In this document: in pieces, positions 34,772 through 43,367 of the stretch
Numbering within the stretch: the stretch's first letter is position 1
Layout of the letters: each line of letters begins with the position of its first letter
Source: MPNP01 sp965116235
Lineage (GTDB): Bacteria; Pseudomonadota; Alphaproteobacteria; Rhodobacterales; Rhodobacteraceae
NCBI GenBank assembly: GCA_965116235.1
Contig: OZ220496.1
Coordinates: forward strand, 186,001-250,000
Direction of reading: 5' to 3'
Length of the DNA stretch: 64,000 bases
The notes under the pieces: generated by a model
What the model saw: the letters and a program-made list of their open reading frames with translations, nothing else
Told to the model about the DNA's origin: nothing
Databases searched by the model: none
Made by a program: the position numbers and the translations under genes

Positions 34772-35704
34772 CTAATTCCATAGGGACTGCATTGTTTCCT
34801 GCCTGTCCTTGGCAAATGGCCGATTCTGAGGTGGCCTTTCGGTCTGACTCCAAAGAGCTCGACTGTGAGTCTGGTGTCTTCGTATCTCTTCGACCTCATC
34901 ACCGGAAATGCCAAATATGTCAGCAATTCCCTTTATGAGGTCACTTTTCTGCGCTGTCGTTTCGCCTTCCGTAGCTACGCTGATCAAGGCTGACATCAAG
35001 TCTTGCAGCAATGAGTGGTCGTCACCAAACCAGAGCTTGATCTGTTTGGCATGTAGTTGGTAATCGAGATGATCCTTTTTCGCTTCATCAAGAATGCCCT
35101 CGTGATTTGACGTGTCAATCAGGGCCTTGCCGTAGGTATCCCGCAGCCGCTCAAGCTCTCTGGCGATCACCAAAGTCTCGACCTTTGTGACGATACCGTC
35201 AAACTGGCTGAGCTTGACCATTAGCATGATGAGAGGCACGCCGAGCTCAAACTTCAGTACAGAATCCTCAATCAAGGCGATTTCTTTGCCGTTCAGTCGG
35301 AAAGTTTGACCGATATCGTAGATGAATCTCCTTTTCGACTGCTTGTATCCTTTTCCGGCCTGAGCAATCAAGACCAAGGTCCGGAGCATGCCTTTGAGAG
35401 AGTCCGGATCATTTTTGTTTGCCTTCCAGATTCTCTTCGCCACTTTTGTACTTGTTTGCTTGTCCTTGGCAAAGCTCTTGATTTCTTCCGCTGAGAGCAT
35501 CTCCTCAAGATGCGACCACTCCTCTTTCGACATCTGACCGTTTGCCTGACACAATTTGTAAGTTAGCAGATTGAAGTCAGAGGAGGACAGATCTCGGTCA
35601 AACAGCAATTCCCTGTTACCTAGGGCAACCCCGATCAACCCTCCTATTGGTCCGCCCAGCAAGAAGCCTGCAGTACCCCAGAACAACCCTTTGAAGTAGC
35701 CCAC
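34772..35704 (-). CDS. TerB-like (DjlA N-terminal type) membrane-anchored protein without J domain
   Basis: 310 residues. The N-terminal segment (about 1-30) is a glycine-zipper hydrophobic anchor as in DjlA. Two TerB-like helical modules follow (about 35-130 and 140-290). DjlA carries a C-terminal DnaJ domain with HPD; none is seen here, the protein ending after a TerB-like DLIKGIADIFGISGDEVEEIRRHQ segment and a short basic tail. It may be a J-less relative or a truncated gene. Role unknown, possibly in the envelope. Confidence 0.6.
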   Translation of the reverse strand: MGYFKGLFWGTAGFLLGGPIGGLIGVALGNRELLFDRDLSSSDFNLLTYKLCQANGQMSKEEWSHLEEMLSAEEIKSFAKDKQTSTKVAKRIWKANKNDPDSLKGMLRTLVLIAQAGKGYKQSKRRFIYDIGQTFRLNGKEIALIEDSVLKFELGVPLIMLMVKLSQFDGIVTKVETLVIARELERLRDTYGKALIDTSNHEGILDEAKKDHLDYQLHAKQIKLWFGDDHSLLQDLMSALISVATEGETTAQKSDLIKGIADIFGISGDEVEEIRRHQTHSRALWSQTERPPQNRPFAKDRQETMQSLWN

Positions 35705-35968
35705 GATCTAATCTATAGATGCTCTCTCTAATGTTCCAAACCCTGTCTTTAGGTGATTTCATGTCCGAAGGCCAAGGCATTTTGCCGCATTTCTGACGAA
35801 TCGGGCCTGATTTTGTCCGGCCATCCATGGTGAATCAACGATGGTGCTGAAAGAAACCGGTCGGATCAGGCCATGGCTGTCAGTCAGGCCCAACGCATTG
35901 TCACTTGGCGCAAGACCAGCCAAAGATGGCCTGAAGCACAAAAGGAGCGAAAGCGGACGGCAGCGGAT

Positions 35969-36259
35969 TTAGGATGTTTCTTTCAAAAATCGTTCAAGCG
36001 CTTTCGGTTCATCCGTCTGGATAATACCCACACCTTACGAAATCAATGTTCCCCAAACCTTCTGCGGGTCAGCAAGTGCCAAACTGTCGGTCAAACCGTA
36101 ACATGCGACCGGATCAAGCGTATTGACCCATATCTTCTTCCTGCTGATTTGTGCCAGACGCGACACCCTTGCCAGCGTTTTCAGGCTGTCAAACTTGGTC
36201 TCGATAACCGGAGCAGGAAAAGACGCGGTCAAGCCAAAAATGTGGCAAATTTTGCTTAC
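35969..36259 (-). pseudogene. Glycerophosphodiester phosphodiesterase C-terminal stub
   Basis: Reads VIETKFDSL, KKIWVNTLDPVACYGLTDSLALADP and GVGIIQTDEPKAL, the C-terminal third of a GDPD (glycerophosphoryl diester phosphodiesterase). A TAA (36035-36037) interrupts the frame just before GVGIIQTDE; the true end is at 35969. The N-terminal two thirds are absent: upstream of 36259 the other strand carries a ROK fragment. Confidence 0.7.
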
Positions 36260-36676
36260 CTGTCCTTCAGTTTCGGCTTTGGCGGCGCGCTCGTGAGCGA
36301 TGGTAGCCTGTTGCTTGACGGCTTTGGGAATGCCGGTGAATTCAGTGGCATGTACAACGCCGAGGAAAGTGAACGACGTCCAGCACTGCAGTTTCTGCTT
36401 GCCACCCTGAAAAAGAGGGATGTTCCAGTCCAGACGATCCGACAGCTCTGCATGGACTTTGATCCGAACTGGCCTGGAGTTGCAGAATGGGTCGATATTA
36501 CGGTTCCAGCTTACAATCGACTTGTCAATGCGCTTTGTGCGATTGCTGATCCACAGGCCATCGTCTTTGGCGGTCAAATTCCTGCAAGGCTTGCTCAGAT
36601 GCTTATAGAGCGAACCGAATTTTATCAGCGCGACCTGCCGCGTTATGGAGTCGAGCAACGCCGGGCCAAGGCTTAG
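36254..36676 (+). pseudogene. ROK-family C-terminal stub
   Basis: The recognisable part starts at SFGFGGALVSDGSLL and DGFGNAGEFSGM, the glycine-rich and NAGE motifs of ROK sugar kinases/regulators, and ends with AIVFGGQIPARL. Roughly 140 of about 300-400 residues remain. The DGD catalytic region and any DNA-binding domain are missing. It meets the oppositely oriented GDPD stub at about 36255, so one deletion removed both N-termini and the shared promoter region. Confidence 0.7.
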
Positions 36677-37404
36677 GTTCGAGACCGGTTGCCTTGCCGG
36701 TATCCCGTGTCTCCCGAATGACGGGAATGACAAGGAATTGAGCCGAGAGCCCGGGATTGAGTGGCGTGTCCTTGACGCTCCCATTGTCGATGACCCATGT
36801 CTCGAGGGGCGGGCGACCCTCAGGAGGTTCGGTCAGGGATGTCCGGCGGTTGAGAAGCGGATCATGCCTGCGGTCACCGGTCATGGTCTGACCCCTTGGC
36901 GACAGTATTCCTCTGCCACCCTTCGTTCGCGGGTGTCCTTGATCCGGGTCTTGATCGTCACGGATATGGTCTCCGTCCGGTTTCTCAGGTGTACCGGAAC
37001 CGTTGATCCCATGCAGTTCCGTGTCATGCCGCTCGGTTCGTGTCATGCCGGTCCGTGAATTGGGCGACCGAACAGGCGTGTCAGCCATTCTGGCTGACGA
37101 CCATGGGTCCGTTTGTCGGGTTCTGGGAATTGGCCTGTGTCCATGGCGAGACCTTGCAAACAGGCACGACCTGGATACCCAAGACGATGGAAGACCGGAA
37201 CGCCGAATGGCTCGCCATGGTGTCTGCGGTGTCCCCGATCGGACACCGGGTCCACGGGACGTGGATCTACAAGGTGGCCGGGCTTGCGACCCTGTCGGTC
37301 GCGATCAAGGCCTTCCTCGAAAGGAGATGGAAAGGGAGAGAGGACACACTGTCGCAAGAATGCGACACCTTGCAAGAAAATGATGCGCGACCTGACAAAA
37401 TGTG
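36677..37404. other. 730 bases with no convincing gene
   Basis: Several overlapping frames. The most protein-like is 37103-37429 (+), with a hydrophobic WIYKVAGLATLSVAIKAFL stretch and a G-tract in its last codons, but no start signal or family match. I see no other feature. Confidence 0.3.
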
Positions 37405-37432
37405 TTGCAAATGGCATGGGGGGGGGTAAATG
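37405..37432 (+). promoter_or_regulatory. Candidate porin promoter containing a G9 tract
   Basis: TTGCAA (37405-37410) is followed after 16 bases by TAAATG (37427-37432); nine consecutive Gs (37418-37426) fill most of the spacer. Length changes in such a tract would change promoter spacing, as known for porA and fetA of Neisseria. The -10 match is weak, so this is a proposal. Confidence 0.35.
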
Positions 37433-37479
37433 CTACTGTCATAGTCAGAAACTTTCACATGAAACAGGAGTAAGATATC

Positions 37480-38964
37480 ATGCCGAAGTGGATCATGTTG
37501 TCCATGGTGCTGGTGCTGGCGGGAGCCGGTGCCCAGGCCATGGAGAGGGGGGGGGTAGACGCCTCCATGGATGACGGCGCTCACGCTGTCGACGAGACAA
37601 AAATGGATGTCGCCATGATGGAGGGTGGACCCGAAGTCATGGACGAAGAAGTGCCAATGGCCGCCACGCCTTCGGTGGCCTTGTCCGGCTCGGCCAAAAT
37701 GGGGTTGAAGCGTGAGGACGACAATGCCAGCACCAAGCCGGAGGACGACGACATCAAGACCGTGGTGGAATACGAGGTCAAGTTCAGTTCCTCGGGGGTG
37801 ACCGACGGGGGCCTTGTGTTTGGCGCGGCCATATCGATTGACGAAGAGGGCAAGGGAGCCGCCGGCAGTAACGGGGTCAACGAGGCCAGTGTTCACATTG
37901 GTTCGGCCGAAGGCACTTGGAAGCTGCAGTTTGGAAGCAATGATCCAGGCATTGATCTGGTTGGCAACATTGGCGTGGCCAATGCGGACGACATCTCCGG
38001 CATGACCCTGACGGTTCTTCCTCTCATGTATAATCACAACACGGATGCCACAGGAACCCCGGACATGAGGCGTGCATTTAAAGGTTCAACGATAAAACCA
38101 TCCCTCGCCGGTCAGACGGCTACCGTTACCCTAGAAGGCCTGATAGGATCCGGGACCGTGTATACAACGTTTGACTCTTCCGGCGCATTTACGGCCGGCA
38201 ATGACAAAGCTCTCTCTTATATCAAGCAGAAGGATGTTGACGGTGCTATCAGCTATGCTGGATGGCGTCGGTACGACGCGGATAGTATGTATCAGACAAT
38301 TACAGGAACCAATATGCCCGCTCCGCCGCCAGGTGGTCATACCGCCATGGCCCTGACCGGCACCATAGAGTCGTTTTCCTATGCCCTGACGGCCAGCGAA
38401 GCGGGGGAAGATACGTGGTCGGCAGGCATCAAGTATGATCCGGGAGCCTTCTACGTCAGTGCTGGCATGGACTACAACGACGTGAAAGCCATTGGTGCGG
38501 GTGGCACCTTTGCCGGGAACACGGTGAAGGCAACCTATGTCAAGCAGGACAAGGCCGAGACATACTGGAGTGTCGCCATTTTTGATTTCCCTGCTGAAAA
38601 GGGAATTCCGTATACCGCCCCACGAACCGTGAACGAAATGGAAGCTTATGGTTTGTCGGTGTCGCGAGATATTGGGGCAGGGTCCAATGTCACGTTGGCC
38701 TATTCTAGACTTACCGACAAGGGGCTGAAACCCACCTTCATTGGCACCAAGCAATGGGAGTTGGACTTCACCTATGCTCTGGGGGGCGATGCCAGTTTCT
38801 ACGCGGGCATTGAACAGGCCAAAAACTCAAAGTTCGAGAACACGTTCAATGCGAAAGTTTCAGGGGCTTCGGGTGCGAGCGAGCGGCAGACGGCAACCCT
38901 CACGGCGATTGCGAAGACATCAAAGGTGACAACCCTTGAGCTGGGCATCACCATGAAGTTCTAG
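37480..38964 (+). CDS. Outer-membrane porin-like beta-barrel protein with G9 tract in its coding start
   Basis: 494 residues. AGGAG lies 10 bases before the ATG. Signal peptide MPKWIMLSMVLVLAGAGAQA, then a Met/Asp-rich acidic stretch, then many alternating beta strands ending LELGITMKF with the C-terminal Phe of outer-membrane proteins. Similar to the Gram-negative porins of alphaproteobacteria (PF13609-like; not verified). Codons 23-26 (AGG GGG GGG GTA) contain nine Gs at 37547-37555: a one-base change would shift the frame directly after the signal peptide and abolish the protein. As written the gene is in frame (ON). Its 5' leader shares AACAGGAGT-N6-ATCATG with the autotransporter at 55961. 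Confidence 0.85.
   Translation: MPKWIMLSMVLVLAGAGAQAMERGGVDASMDDGAHAVDETKMDVAMMEGGPEVMDEEVPMAATPSVALSGSAKMGLKREDDNASTKPEDDDIKTVVEYEVKFSSSGVTDGGLVFGAAISIDEEGKGAAGSNGVNEASVHIGSAEGTWKLQFGSNDPGIDLVGNIGVANADDISGMTLTVLPLMYNHNTDATGTPDMRRAFKGSTIKPSLAGQTATVTLEGLIGSGTVYTTFDSSGAFTAGNDKALSYIKQKDVDGAISYAGWRRYDADSMYQTITGTNMPAPPPGGHTAMALTGTIESFSYALTASEAGEDTWSAGIKYDPGAFYVSAGMDYNDVKAIGAGGTFAGNTVKATYVKQDKAETYWSVAIFDFPAEKGIPYTAPRTVNEMEAYGLSVSRDIGAGSNVTLAYSRLTDKGLKPTFIGTKQWELDFTYALGGDASFYAGIEQAKNSKFENTFNAKVSGASGASERQTATLTAIAKTSKVTTLELGITMKF
37547..37555 (+). repeat. G9 tract in the porin coding sequence
   Basis: Nine Gs just after the predicted signal peptidase site of the porin; in-frame length in this sequence. 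Confidence 0.9.
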
Positions 38965-39302
38965 TCGCGGTGCGGGTGGGGCGGATTGCGCCGGACGGCC
39001 AGGGCTTCAAGAAGTCTGGCCCGGTCGTTTTCGCCCCTGCTCGCAATCTGCAAGAGACTGCTGGCGGCGGCAATGCGCTGGGTCATCCGACTGCGTATGG
39101 CCGCTTCCTTCTTGGCGGTCAGGTTGCCGAGCCGCAAGGCTGCAATGTCCGCCTCGGCCACTTCGAGCAACACATGGCTCGCGGTGAGCATATGCAGGAT
39201 CACCGGGTGGGTATTGTCGTCAACCCGGCCATGAACGCCATTGTAGAGAAGGTTGACCCCCTGAATCTGGGATCCCCAAATATGTAAGGCATCTTCGGCC
39301 AT
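38961..39302 (-). CDS. Small phage-type protein next to the portal gene
   Basis: 113 residues starting MAEDALHIWGSQIQGV. The ATG at 39302 overlaps the portal stop (TGATG), a classical phage-operon arrangement. The middle is helical (ASSLLQIASRGENDRARLLEALAVRR). No family recognised. The stop overlaps the end of the porin gene on the other strand. Confidence 0.45.
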   Translation of the reverse strand: MAEDALHIWGSQIQGVNLLYNGVHGRVDDNTHPVILHMLTASHVLLEVAEADIAALRLGNLTAKKEAAIRSRMTQRIAAASSLLQIASRGENDRARLLEALAVRRNPPHPHRD

Positions 39303-40335
39303 CACTCGAACCCGGATATTATGGCGGCCTGAGCATCCGTCATGCCCGCCTCGATCAATTGTTTGTAAGCTCTCGACCGACCGGCCAGGTCGGATGCTCT
39401 CAACTCGGAGAAATCCAGCGTTATGGGGGTTTCCAGCTTCGCGGTCAGCTCGGCCTCGACCGACCGGGCCAGGGGCGCTATGGACCCAAAGACAAACTGC
39501 CGCCATGCCTCCCTGCGAGCCGTGCCGTCTCCGGCCTCGACAAACTCCGCGGGGATGCCGCAGGCGGTCAACACATGAATCAGGGCTTGCCGGTGCAACT
39601 GCACCAGGGGCAGGGGCGGATTGGCTCCCAGCCGAATGGGGCGGTAGTCCGAGCCGGGATTGGGGGCGGACACCGTGGTCACGTTGGAATCAAAGAGGAC
39701 AGCCTCTCCCCGCAGGCGGTTGAGCCGGTCGCGCAGGACGGGCAGGTTGTTCTTGCCGACATTCGGCATCTGCAACAGGTGACCGATCGGCCCGGCCATT
39801 TCCCCGGCCAGCCGGGATTCCATATAGGCCAAAAGCTTGAGGCTGGTGCGGGCCTCCTTCAACGGACTGCATCCCATCCAGGGCCTGTGCGGGTCCCGTC
39901 GATAGCGCAGATGCACCACGCCGTCCTCCCCGATCTTGCGGGTCAATGTGGTGCTAGGGCCGCTATTCGTGATTTCATAGGACCATTGGCGCGGGTCCGG
40001 CCCGCCGGTGATGGTCCAGTCCGAGACCGGCAAGAGCCGAATCCCGGCATTGTCGACCTGAATCAGTCCGACCCATTCCCCCCCCCCCGCTTGATCAGCG
40101 AGGCTCCGATGTCGTCCATGTCCTCCAGAGTCAGGGCATTGGAACCCTGCACCTTGGCACTGGTAAACACCCCGCCATAGCAATTGGCGGCTAGCTCGAT
40201 CGCCGCGAGCCGATTGGTTTCCAGACCGGAGACCTCCCGTTCGAGACTATCGACAACAAGGTCGGTATAGTCCTGGCTCCGCGCCTTGGTCTGGCCAGAG
40301 GGCCCCAGATATTCAGGGCCATGACCCCGCCCCAC
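39302..40335 (-). pseudogene. Phage portal protein (HK97-like), broken at a C11/G11 tract
   Basis: The N-terminal frame (GTG at 40335, or an ATG at 40322 in another frame) reads SLEREVSGLETNRLAA and ANCYGGVFTSA, ending in a Gly run; the C-terminal frame continues with EWVGLIQVDNAGIRLLPVSDW, HLRYRRDPHRPWMG, PLVQLHRQALIHVLTACGIPAEF, matching HK97-type portal proteins, the dodecameric DNA gate of the capsid. The frames join at a run of eleven Gs on the coding strand (40078-40088). One base less would fuse them to about 344 codons. Only the portal and one following gene remain of the phage. Confidence 0.75.
40078..40088. repeat. C11 tract in the portal gene
   Basis: Eleven Cs on the plus strand, exactly where the portal reading frame changes. 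Confidence 0.9.
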
Positions 40336-40456
40336 AGGGTCAATTGGGATCGTCTAACCGCATTGGTCCGTTCGCTGCATTTCTCACAGGTCCTGGCTCC
40401 GACACCACCACTGGGTGGTCTCCGATCGACCGGACGATGCTGGCCATATGCCGGTC

Positions 40457-40465
40457 GGGGGGGGG
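40457..40465. repeat. G9 tract upstream of the portal gene
   Basis: Nine Gs. On the minus strand it precedes a short frame (MASIVRSIGDHPVVV..., stop near 40340) that could be the remnant of the gene before the portal. Confidence 0.7.
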
Positions 40466-41170
40466 TATCGGGCCTGTGCCCTTGACAATGCAATGACCCC
40501 TGCGATCCGAAATCGTGATGCTCCTGTCCTTTCGGAGCGTGGGTTCAAGGTCAGGAAAACCGAACCTATCCGCTTCGCGAATGACCTATCGAGCCGTCAG
40601 CCTGTACGGTTCCAGGCTCCGCGTCGCAGAATTAGGGGGTGACATGCCGGCTTCCTCCAATGCCCCAACCGTCATGCTCCCCATACTGTGAGGCGTTCAA
40701 GCCGATCACCGATGTTCCGCGAAGCGTGGCTGACATCATCATGCACCGATTATCCTAGAGAGGACGGGAACTTCGGAAAGCCCAAACCAGTCGCGATCGA
40801 GTGATGGCGGTAGCAAAAGGTTTCTAGGTAAACAGGTATATAATCCCCAAAAAACGTATCATGCTGAAATGCGGATTTTATCCAATGGAGCAGATCACTC
40901 CTTTCTCCCGGTAACTGTTGTTGTCAAATTGAAGAACACCTTTGTGCAAGCGCCTAATATTGAATCGGTATTGCCTGCGTATAGTTAGCTGGGTGTTCCA
41001 GTTTTCCATGCCACAGAGAAGTTTCCCGTGCTGTTCAAACCTGAAGGGGAAAAACTCTTGACCGGTTTGGTGATTTGTAACGCCGTAAAATTGAAGATAA
41101 CCCCAGACGAACAGATCGAACCTAACCTTCGAGGCTGCCTTAGAATAGACTTACCGTGGGGCCAACGTGC
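40466..41170. other. 700 bases without a recognisable gene, upstream of the R-M system
   Basis: No supported frame. Near 40838 the sequence AGGTATATAATCCCC resembles the AGGTATATAAGCCCC core of the inverted repeats at 11982 and 14347. Confidence 0.4.
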
Positions 41171-42004
41171 ATGAGTAGACCCAAAAAGGCCAAGGGCCAG
41201 TCTAACAGGCTTGAGAAGCAACAGAAGTTTATTGGCGGCCCTCTTGGTATCTTCGGCGATACAGCAGAATCGCATGACTTCACAATTCGGGATGTCATGA
41301 AAAGAGTTGTAAAAGAGTTAAAGCACTATTACCCGGGACAAATATTTCGTCATCGCATGAGAATTTCAAAAAAAGAAATTCTCGAATATCTCACATCTAT
41401 CGATGCTAACCTTGGCCGAGTCTTGTTTGTTCAAAATGCCAGAATTCAACCAGACGGCGGAATCGTCGAGGTTAAGGGCCGACTCGGCAAATTTCGGGCA
41501 ATTCTCGTCAGCGAAGCCAAACATCAAGGCAATGATGTCGAAAGGATTCGCTCTGGTATAAAACGGGGAAAGAACAAAGATCAAGACCTCATGACAGCCG
41601 GAAATGCGATAGAACGTGTTCACAAGAATATACGAGAGATCAGGAATCTCATGTTGAACGAGCTACGCCTCCCCTACGTTGTCTTTCTTCAGGGGTCTAA
41701 TTTTGCCACCTCTACAGAGTATATCAAAACACCTGAAGGCAGACCCGTAAAGATTGCGCATGACGCCGGCAGCCTGAACAGAATAGACCGAGTGACAGCG
41801 AGTAGTTTCGGTATGGAGGTCAACAAAAACTATTGCCAAAACATATTTGTAGAGCTAGACAATAACCTTCAGATGCTTCAGGCTGCTTCGTTCTATTTTC
41901 AGACTCATCCATGGTCAGCAAAAGACATGGCAAGCGTTCTTTGGGACGTTGCACTAATGTCATTGAATGTCTTGTCGGAATCACTGCCGGAGAGTAGGGG
42001 GTAA
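41171..42004 (+). CDS. Type II restriction endonuclease of the EcoRI/RsrI family
   Basis: 277 residues, the same length as EcoRI. The ATG at 41171 gives MSRPKKAKGQSNRL, matching the EcoRI/RsrI N-terminus. The catalytic PD...EAK motif is QPDGGIVEVKG...SEAKHQG, with Asp95, Glu115 and Lys117 corresponding to EcoRI Asp91, Glu111 and Lys113. The base-contact segment AGNAIER (Asn145, Ala146, Arg149) is identical to EcoRI 141-145, so the target is predicted to be GAATTC. It is followed by its partner methyltransferase. The numbering offset of four holds throughout, so the protein appears intact (comparison from memory). Confidence 0.93.
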   Translation: MSRPKKAKGQSNRLEKQQKFIGGPLGIFGDTAESHDFTIRDVMKRVVKELKHYYPGQIFRHRMRISKKEILEYLTSIDANLGRVLFVQNARIQPDGGIVEVKGRLGKFRAILVSEAKHQGNDVERIRSGIKRGKNKDQDLMTAGNAIERVHKNIREIRNLMLNELRLPYVVFLQGSNFATSTEYIKTPEGRPVKIAHDAGSLNRIDRVTASSFGMEVNKNYCQNIFVELDNNLQMLQAASFYFQTHPWSAKDMASVLWDVALMSLNVLSESLPESRG

Positions 42005-42051
42005 CAGAACTATGCCGAACCGATCACATCGTAACTTCCGGTTATAGGGCG

Positions 42052-42993
42052 ATGAACGCCATGAATCGGGAAAATAGACCCCACTCGTCTGTTCATGACC
42101 TGAACTTGAGTATGCCGGATAAAACATATCATGTTGTTGAGGTTGGCGACTGCTTCAATCTGCTTGCTCGCCTGCCGGACGCCTCGGTTCAACTGATCGT
42201 ATGTGACCCTCCGTACAACATCATGTTGGCTCACTGGGACCAGTATGACGATTACATTGAATGGGCATCAACTTGGCTTCGGGAAGCCGAGCGCGTGTTG
42301 CTTCCTTCAGGGAGCATTGCAATTTTCGGCGGTCTACAATATCAAGGGGAAGCTGGAAGCGGCGACCTTCTATCCATCATCCATCACATGAGACACACCA
42401 GCAATATGTCGCTGGCAAACCTGATCGTGTGGAACTATCCGAATGGCATGAGCGCTCAACGGTTCTTCGCCAGTCGGCACGAAGAAATTGCATGGTTTGT
42501 CAAAACAAAGAGATACTATTTTGACTTGGATTCAGTCAGAGAGCCATACGCCGATGAAACTAAGATTGCATACCGAAAGGACAAGCGACTAAACCCGGAC
42601 ACAATCGAGAAGGGCCGGAATCCAACGAATGTCTGGCGAATGTGCCGGCTGAACAGCAATTCGGGCGAACGCGTTGGACATCTGACACAAAAGCCAAGAG
42701 CGGTCATTCAACGACTGGTCCGGTCAATGTCGTATCCGGGATCAACGGTCGTTGATTTTTTTAGCGGCAGCGGGATTACGACACGTGTGGCCATGGAAGA
42801 AGGGCGACACAGTGTGTGTTGCGACATGGATGAACTTTTCCCCCACTATGTTTTAGAACAGATGAAGAAAATTCGGACTTCGGATCTGATTGATCCAATG
42901 CCGGAATTCGAGGTCAGCAAACGTCTTGACGACCCGCATCCGGTTTTCGCTTCAAGGGATGAAGAGAACGATCGCTCTCAGGAAGCAGCATGA
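42052..42993 (+). CDS. Type II adenine-N6 DNA methyltransferase, M.RsrI-like (beta class)
   Basis: 313 residues from the ATG at 42052. DPPY (52-55) precedes the cofactor-binding DFFSGSG, the beta-class order. Long stretches match M.RsrI, such as IFGGLQYQGEAGSGDL, LIVWNYPNGMSAQRFF and EKGRNPTNVWRM. Methylates GAATTC (expected) to protect from the EcoRI-like nuclease. The start corresponds to Met14 of M.RsrI. The missing leader is present upstream (ATG 42012, MPNRSHRN) but one extra base at 42038-42039 puts it out of frame with the body, so the protein probably starts at 42052 without its first 13 residues, which precede the catalytic domain. Confidence 0.92.
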   Translation: MNAMNRENRPHSSVHDLNLSMPDKTYHVVEVGDCFNLLARLPDASVQLIVCDPPYNIMLAHWDQYDDYIEWASTWLREAERVLLPSGSIAIFGGLQYQGEAGSGDLLSIIHHMRHTSNMSLANLIVWNYPNGMSAQRFFASRHEEIAWFVKTKRYYFDLDSVREPYADETKIAYRKDKRLNPDTIEKGRNPTNVWRMCRLNSNSGERVGHLTQKPRAVIQRLVRSMSYPGSTVVDFFSGSGITTRVAMEEGRHSVCCDMDELFPHYVLEQMKKIRTSDLIDPMPEFEVSKRLDDPHPVFASRDEENDRSQEAA

Positions 42994-43352
42994 ATCGTGG
43001 TCGGCAGATGGCAACTGAATTCAAAAATTCAAAGTGGAATCAATGAATGCTCTGTCGGCTTAAAGTCGTGGCAGAAGGTACCATCGACCGTAGTGGGAAT
43101 GATCAGCCCGAAAGGCAATGATATAGCTGTCATAAGAGACCCGAAAGCGGCTCGAGTGATCACTGGGATTTTCGGAATACCCGAGATCGGACCCGTTGTG
43201 TGCCGAAAACTTCGTGCGCTCGCCCCCCTATGAATTAATCAGGACAGAAGGTTCTTTGCCCAGTATCCACTTTTGAAGTGTCATCGTTCTGACAAATCCA
43301 TCTGACTTGATCAGACAACTGTGCTAATCTAGCTCAGATAATTTAAGAGAAA
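42994..43352. other. 360-base gap
   Basis: A 78-codon frame (42997-43233) has no start signal or recognised family. An in-frame resemblance to the end of a transposase (PEIGPVVCRKLRAL, as in IS110/IS1111-type helix-hairpin-helix regions) is too short to call. Confidence 0.25.
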
Positions 43353-43367
43353 ATGAGGAGACTCGTA

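Noticed and set aside
35873..36253. The 5' half of the plus-strand frame as part of the ROK gene
   Set aside because: This part has no ROK similarity; the minus strand there reads a clear GDPD C-terminus, so the frame is open by chance.
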